In this document: piece after piece, positions 45,701 through 49,378 of the stretch
Layout of the letters: every line of letters starts with the position of its first letter
Numbering within the stretch: the stretch's first letter is position 1
NCBI GenBank assembly: GCA_937888715.1
Contig: CALARU010000259.1
Location: 1-49,378 of the forward strand
Length of the DNA stretch: 49,378 nt
DNA from: an uncultured Planctomycetaceae bacterium
GTDB lineage: Bacteria; Planctomycetota; Planctomycetia; Gemmatales; Gemmataceae
Direction of reading: 5' to 3'
Position numbers and translations under genes: made by a program
Notes under the pieces: generated by a model
Told to the model about the DNA's origin: nothing
Databases searched by the model: none
The model's input: only the letters and a program-made list of their open reading frames with translations

Positions 45701-47316
45701 CAGGCCATAAAGTAGACAACTTTATTGCAAAAACTCGCTACAGCACACCGGGAGTGGGATTAATTTCGCCACCGCCTCACCACGACATTTACAGTATCGA
45801 AGATCTTGCCCAGCTAATCTTTGACCTTAAGAATGCCAACCCTCATGCAGAAGTTTCGGTAAAACTAGTTGCAGAAGTTGGTGTTGGAACAATCGCTGCG
45901 GGCGTTGCAAAGGGCTTTGCTGACAGGATTCTGATAAGTGGTGATTCCGGCGGAACAGGTGCATCGCCATTATCAAGTATCCGTCATGCTGGAGTTCCAT
46001 GGGAATTGGGCCTTGCAGAAACTCAACAAACATTAGTTCGAAACGGGTTAAGAGGCCGGGTCAGGGTACAAACTGATGGGCAGTTAAAAACTGGGCGCGA
46101 TATTATTGTTGCTGCTTGCTTAGGCGCTGAGGAATACGGCTTTTCTACTGCACCACTGATTGCAATGGGTTGCATCATGATGCGGAAATGCCACCTCAAC
46201 ACCTGCCCTGTTGGCATTGCTACTCAAGATCCAGTTCTCAGGGCACAATTCCAAGGTACCCCAGAACAAGTCATCAACTACTTGTTCTTTGTTGCAGAAG
46301 AAGTGCGCGAGTATTTAAGCGCAATGGGTTTCCGAAGCTTAGATGAAATTATCGGCAGGGCCGACCTTCTTAAACAACGCAAAGTTGATCACTGGAAGGG
46401 GAAAAATGTTGATCTTTCCTCCATCCTTCAAATGCCTCCTGTCGCTGTTGGAACTCCAATACGATGCGTCGAAAAACAAGCAGATCGCATTGCTGACCAA
46501 ATAGATTGGGAACTTATCAAAGTTTGTAACCCTGCTATCGAAAGGGCCGAGAGAGTTCAATTCGAATCTCCTATTGCAAACACGAACAGAACCACCGGCA
46601 CTCTTTTAAGCTACTTCGTCACCGCCAAGCATGGGGAAGATGGATTGCCAGAAGATACCATTGATTTGCAATTCAATGGCAGCGCAGGCCAGAGTTTTGG
46701 TGCATTCATCACTAAGGGAATTACGATGCGCATCAGGGGTGATGCTAATGACTACGTAGGCAAAGGATTGTCAGGCGGAAAGATTATTGTTGCGCCAACG
46801 GCAGATTCGAAGTTCATCCCAGAGAAAAACATCCTCATCGGTAATGTTGCACTTTATGGAGCTACCGCAGGAGAGGCTTATTTCCGAGGGATCGCAGGCG
46901 AAAGATTTGCTGTACGAAATAGCGGTGCAAAAACTGTTGTCGAAGGGGTTGGCGATCATGGTTGCGAATACATGACTGGAGGTGTTGTTGTTGTTCTAGG
47001 CAAAACCGGACGCAATTTCGCTGCAGGCATGAGCGGCGGTCTCGCATTTGTTTACGACATTGATGGCGACTTTAAAGATAATTGCAATCACCAAATGGTC
47101 GACCTTGTTCCTATCGTTGACTACAAAGATATTGCTACGATCAGCAATCTTGTGAACAGACATGTATTGTACACAGGGTCAACGGTTGCAGAAAACATCG
47201 TCAACGATTTTTCGACTGCATTATCGCATTTCAAAAAAGTGTTCCCCAAGGATTACAGACGGGTGCTTGAAGCAAAACGTGTTGCTCAAAGGCAATGGGA
47301 ACTAGTAAACGGGTAA
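42727..47316 (+). CDS. gltB: Glutamate synthase, large subunit (NADPH type)
   Basis: Transfers the amide of glutamine to 2-oxoglutarate, giving two glutamates. A 1529-residue protein in the usual order. The N-terminal glutaminase starts after a 30-residue propeptide at Cys31 (KDSCGVGF). The central domain (about 480-790) and the FMN/2-oxoglutarate barrel (about 900-1220) follow, with GEGGEDPARF and RYSTPGVGLISPPPHHDIYS. The [3Fe-4S] cysteines are 1149, 1155 and 1160 (CIMMRKCHLNTCPVG). The C-terminal GXGXG beta-helix (SAGQSFGAF, KTVVEGVGDHGCEYM) ends the protein. All motifs are intact. gltD follows 61 bases later. Confidence 0.98.
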   Translation: MASNLSEQLFSTPLPPFQHGLYDPKFEKDSCGVGFIANIKGVKTHDIVKDGLQILLNLQHRGACGCDQETGDGAGILIQLPHKFFADVCSQSGLSLPEPGSYGVAFAFLPKDATERTTCEKAIEKLCKETGLKFLGWRDVPVDSNSVGWLARSQEPYMKQAFIGKSTKSMNQDMLETKLYIFRRKVENWSYSNAQPEMPAPIYFASCSSKTIVYKGMLKPDQVDKYFPDLLNPLMDSCLAVVHSRYSTNTFPLWSLAQPFRFLAHNGEINTLQGNVHWLKARSSMMHNDRFGNDIEHVVPLPSDGLSDSAILDQGLELLIQAGRTLPHAITMMVPEAYEGQPEMDAAKRAYYQFSSCLTEPWDGPADLCFSDGILVGAMLDRNGLRPSRYIITDDDMVILASETGVLPVPAEKIIEKGRLQPGRIFLVDTGLGKIITDKEAKDVLANQAPYLEWIEQHHLTLEKLPEIEIEDGFAKEFTTLLERQRAFGYTQEDINRILLPMAKDGKEPVSSMGTDIPLAVLSNRSQLLFHYFKQLFAQVTNPPIDAIREEVVMSTESLLGSEVNLLGETALHARMLRLETPTLTASELERIKRCNITGFESQTIKTLFKRSEGPLGLKLAIQRVREEASAAVEAGATIIILSDRGVDKDHIAIPSLLATAGVHHHLLRGGLRGKCGIIVETGEAREVMHFSLLIGYGASAIHPYLVFETFEGLNNANMMVDNNGSPLSLVSAVKNYIKSIDQGLLKIFSKMGISTLLSYRAAQIFEAIGIDMDVINEFFFGTPSRISGISLEIIAKESIHRHSFAFPDDRNLEEQELDVGGEYMWRRRGEHHMWNPETIQKLQYSITKEKYSSYKEFSELASEEEEHLCTIRGLLEIKKSPRPIPLELVESAKDIVKRFCTGAMSFGSISKEAHETLAIAMNRIGGRSNTGEGGEDPARFKKDSNGDSRNSAIKQVASGRFGVTSNYLVNATELQIKIAQGAKPGEGGQLPGHKVDNFIAKTRYSTPGVGLISPPPHHDIYSIEDLAQLIFDLKNANPHAEVSVKLVAEVGVGTIAAGVAKGFADRILISGDSGGTGASPLSSIRHAGVPWELGLAETQQTLVRNGLRGRVRVQTDGQLKTGRDIIVAACLGAEEYGFSTAPLIAMGCIMMRKCHLNTCPVGIATQDPVLRAQFQGTPEQVINYLFFVAEEVREYLSAMGFRSLDEIIGRADLLKQRKVDHWKGKNVDLSSILQMPPVAVGTPIRCVEKQADRIADQIDWELIKVCNPAIERAERVQFESPIANTNRTTGTLLSYFVTAKHGEDGLPEDTIDLQFNGSAGQSFGAFITKGITMRIRGDANDYVGKGLSGGKIIVAPTADSKFIPEKNILIGNVALYGATAGEAYFRGIAGERFAVRNSGAKTVVEGVGDHGCEYMTGGVVVVLGKTGRNFAAGMSGGLAFVYDIDGDFKDNCNHQMVDLVPIVDYKDIATISNLVNRHVLYTGSTVAENIVNDFSTALSHFKKVFPKDYRRVLEAKRVAQRQWELVNG

Positions 47317-47377
47317 TAGGCAATAAAACTTTAGGTGTACTTTTAATTATTTCCCCTTAGGCTCAATGGTTTAAAAC

Positions 47378-48865
47378 ATGGCAGATCCACGCGGCTTCTT
47401 GAATATTGAACAACAAAAACACACTCCTCGTCCGGTTTATCAGCGGATCAAGGATTACAACGAAATATATCAACCTCTGCCCGAAGAAAGTATTCGTGCG
47501 CAGGCTTCGCGTTGCATGGATTGTGGCGTCCCCTTCTGCCATACCGGTTGCCCACTCGGAAATCTGATCCCAGACTGGAATGATTTAGTTCATCGGAATC
47601 GTTGGGAAGAAGCCTTGAAGGAACTTCACAGCACCAACAATTTCCCCGAATTTACTGGCAAGACCTGCCCTGCACCATGCGAGGCTTCCTGCGTTCTGGA
47701 AATTACATCACCTGCTGTAACAATTAAAAACATCGAGCTCGCAATTGTTGATAAAGGCTGGGAAATGGGGTGGATTGTACCTACTCCCCCTGAAAAAATT
47801 TCGGGAAAGAAAGTTGCTGTAATTGGTAGCGGGCCCGCTGGACTTGCAGCAGCTCAACAACTTTGCAGAGCTGGTCACGCTGTTACCGTTTACGAAAAAG
47901 ACGATATGTATGGCGGCTTGCTCATCTATGGCATCCCTGACTTCAAAATGGGGAAATTCTACATCGAACGCCGAATCAATCAAATGGAAGCTGAAGGCGT
48001 AAAATTCATTAACAACGCTGATGTTGGTAAAACCATCAGTGCCGACGAAATACTCTCTTCGTTTGATGCAATATTAATGGCTACCGGCTCTAGCATTGCC
48101 CGAGAATTAGAAATACAGGGCAGGAATATGGCAGGTATCGAACTTGCTATGCCTTTCCTTACTCAGCAAAATCGAAGGTGCCTCGATAAACCCGTCACCG
48201 AAAAAGAAATCCTGGCTACAGGTAAAAATGTAATCATCATCGGTGGGGGCGATACTGCTGCCGATTGTTTGGGTACCTGCCACAGGCAAGGAGCAAAATC
48301 GATTATGCAAATCGATTACAACCCAAGACCTCCTGAGAATTACAATTCTGAAACACCATGGCCCCTTTGGCCCAAGATCCTGAGGTTATCCCCTGCGCAT
48401 GAAGAAGGTGGCAGAAGAGATTGGCAAATTAAATCCTCGAAATTCGTTGGCGACTCCAAGGGCCATGTAAAAGAACTTCATGCTGTAAGAGTCAACCAAT
48501 ACTATGACGAAACAGGCGAAAGGCAGTTTGAAGAAATCAGGGGTACGGATCTTGTATTCCCCTGCGATCTGGCTTTGATCGCGATCGGCTTTACCGGTGC
48601 GGACAAAGGGTTGCCAGCAATGTTTGATGTAGAAATTGATTCAAGAGGAAACATTGGCACGGGGCGCAAAAACTACAGAACTTCCAAGCCGAATATTTTT
48701 GCTGCGGGTGACGCTAGACGCGGGCAATCGCTTGTCGTCTGGGCTATCGCTGAAGGCAGAGAAGCAGCTAGGGAAATCGATGAATTTCTTATGGGTAAAT
48801 CCAGTCAATTAAAAGCACGAGACACCTCATTGCTTCAAATTGGTTTACCTGGGATGACAAAATAA
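47378..48865 (+). CDS. gltD: Glutamate synthase, small subunit (NADPH-binding)
   Basis: Takes electrons from NADPH through FAD and iron-sulfur clusters to GltB. A 495-residue protein. N-terminal cluster cysteines 46, 49, 54, 58 (CMDCGVPFCHTGCPLGN) and 97, 101, 105 (CPAPCEASC) are present. The FAD fold VAVIGSGPAGLAAAQQL begins about residue 146 and the NADPH fold VIIIGGGDTAADCLG near 290; the C-terminal ARRGQSLVVWAIAEGREAA is typical. Same transcript as gltB. Confidence 0.98.
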   Translation: MADPRGFLNIEQQKHTPRPVYQRIKDYNEIYQPLPEESIRAQASRCMDCGVPFCHTGCPLGNLIPDWNDLVHRNRWEEALKELHSTNNFPEFTGKTCPAPCEASCVLEITSPAVTIKNIELAIVDKGWEMGWIVPTPPEKISGKKVAVIGSGPAGLAAAQQLCRAGHAVTVYEKDDMYGGLLIYGIPDFKMGKFYIERRINQMEAEGVKFINNADVGKTISADEILSSFDAILMATGSSIARELEIQGRNMAGIELAMPFLTQQNRRCLDKPVTEKEILATGKNVIIIGGGDTAADCLGTCHRQGAKSIMQIDYNPRPPENYNSETPWPLWPKILRLSPAHEEGGRRDWQIKSSKFVGDSKGHVKELHAVRVNQYYDETGERQFEEIRGTDLVFPCDLALIAIGFTGADKGLPAMFDVEIDSRGNIGTGRKNYRTSKPNIFAAGDARRGQSLVVWAIAEGREAAREIDEFLMGKSSQLKARDTSLLQIGLPGMTK

Positions 48866-48890
48866 CAAGGCCTACTAACCCTCATATTCA

Positions 48891-48933
48891 TACCCCTAGG
48901 CAATGATTTGATCAATCACTTTGCGTAGGGGTA
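48891..48933 (+). terminator. Terminator-like hairpin after gltD
   Basis: TACCCCTA (48891-48898) pairs with TAGGGGTA (48926-48933), and inner GCAA/TTGC extends it with a mismatch. It begins 25 bases past the gltD stop codon. The following CTTTGTTGGAATTT is T-rich but not a clean run. Confidence 0.65.
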
Positions 48934-49023
48934 CTTTGTTGGAATTTAACATTACCAATATTTTAAGCTTGGCTTTTTAATGGCCAACTACCTTGACCTT
49001 ACTAAATGTGTTAAGATAATTTT

Positions 49024-49236
49024 ATGAACACGCAAAATTCAAACAGAATCAATAAGTCTATTGTAACGGTTAGTCCGCTTTTAGAGCCTTCCGATGACAA
49101 AGATTTTTGGCTTTCTAAAACCCCTTCCGAGCGCCTTCAATTTGTTGAAATATTAAGGCAACTTAACTATGGCCAATATCAATCTACCGCTCGACTTCAA
49201 AGAATTCTTACAGTTACTGAACGAATACCAGGTTAA
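49024..49236 (+). CDS. Small protein paired with a nucleotidyltransferase (possible antitoxin-like partner)
   Basis: A 70-residue soluble protein. Its core PLLEPSDDKDFWLSKTPSERL and ILRQLNYGQYQSTARLQRIL matches a small protein that, from memory, precedes nucleotidyltransferase-fold genes in many genomes, often annotated as hypothetical. Its end overlaps the next start (49169) by 68 bases in another frame, typical of a translationally coupled pair. Whether the pair is a toxin-antitoxin system is not shown by the sequence. No clear ribosome binding site is seen before the ATG. Confidence 0.7.
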   Translation: MNTQNSNRINKSIVTVSPLLEPSDDKDFWLSKTPSERLQFVEILRQLNYGQYQSTARLQRILTVTERIPG

Positions 49237-49378
49237 ATACATGCTAATTGGAGGCTATGCAGAGCTTACCATGGCTACCCTCGATCTACAGGGGATATGG
49301 ACATCTGGATCGCCCTGAATGAACATAATGCCGACCAATTAATAAAAGCCATCATTGCTTTCGGATTTAATACCTCCA
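49169..49378 (+). pseudogene. Nucleotidyltransferase-fold gene, frameshifted and cut by the window end
   Basis: The ATG at 49169 opens MANINLPLDFKEFLQLL, then VKYMLIGGYA, the start of a minimal-nucleotidyltransferase fold. At about 49261-49264 the frame breaks: reading on gives a stop at about 49316-49318. One base further, the other frame gives YHGYPRSTGDMDIWIALNEH, exactly the expected continuation, including the metal-binding Asp-x-Asp (DMD). A single missing base between GGYA and YHGYP explains it. The gene is thus either a recent pseudogene or has a sequencing error. The window ends in the following helix (AIIAFGFNTS). Confidence 0.8.

Overview
The window looks like chromosomal DNA from a planctomycete (Planctomycetes, class Planctomycetia or near it) with fairly low G+C and A+T-rich intergenic stretches. 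The evidence, from remembered family patterns and not from a search, is: a fused 3-dehydroquinate dehydratase/shikimate dehydrogenase (AroDE); a 60-residue two-helix protein of the MEKWLCWS type; a rhomboid protease carrying the MGVYDRDYY N-terminal motif and an extra C-terminal domain; small lipoproteins with a 'EEQKRRGRELIALPD' pattern; and enlarged TatC, Tex and prepilin peptidase proteins. Nearly all of it is housekeeping sequence. I see no prophage, insertion sequence, CRISPR array or integron.

Layout. 1-422: a non-coding region with a long hairpin, a GTTCGACAAGCTC-type dispersed repeat and a decamer repeat. 423-2533 (+): enolase and two small membrane proteins. 2573-3355 (-): two small lipoprotein genes set among inverted repeats. 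3835-9350 (-): ftsH with its terminator, and an oversized tex. 9545-16091 (+): dinB, truB, a secreted glutaminyl-cyclase-like M28 enzyme, a membrane protein, and a three-domain acyltransferase/acyl-carrier/AMP-ligase fusion. 16095-25205 (-): one tightly packed run aroDE-aroK-pilD-MFP-RND-hisH-hisA. 25318-28878 (+): rhomboid, an FmdB-like zinc ribbon, and a GAF/enzyme-I fusion (PtsP-like). 28944-33690 (-): an ABC exporter, a GT39/ArnT-like transferase, a degenerate GT2-like protein and tRNA-Leu(CAG). 34008-34886 (+): a MarR regulator and the small conserved membrane protein. 34914-37576 (-): tatC and cobA-hemD. 37793-38467 (+): two lipoproteins. 38464-40931 (-): pssA, ribE, ksgA. 41062-42408 (-): ahcY with a clear terminator. 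42727-48865 (+): gltB-gltD. 49024-49378 (+): a small partner protein and a frameshifted nucleotidyltransferase cut off by the window end.

How the genes fit together. aroDE and aroK supply three steps of the shikimate pathway, and hisH/hisA two steps of histidine synthesis. They share an apparent operon with a type IV/type II prepilin peptidase and an RND efflux pump whose outer-membrane partner is not here. The ABC exporter and the two glycosyltransferase-like genes probably handle a cell-envelope glycan or lipid. pssA and the acyltransferase/AMP-ligase fusion belong to phospholipid metabolism. gltBD provides glutamate and ahcY recycles S-adenosylhomocysteine; they are divergently transcribed from a shared region with operator-like repeats.

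I found no obvious new multi-gene defence or mobile system. The most unusual items are the acyltransferase-ACP-AMP-ligase fusion, the large repeat-rich insertion inside the YqgF domain of Tex, the extra extracytoplasmic loops in TatC and the ABC exporter, the GT2-like protein without a DxD motif, the mixed seven-gene operon, and the frameshifted nucleotidyltransferase with its small partner at the right end.
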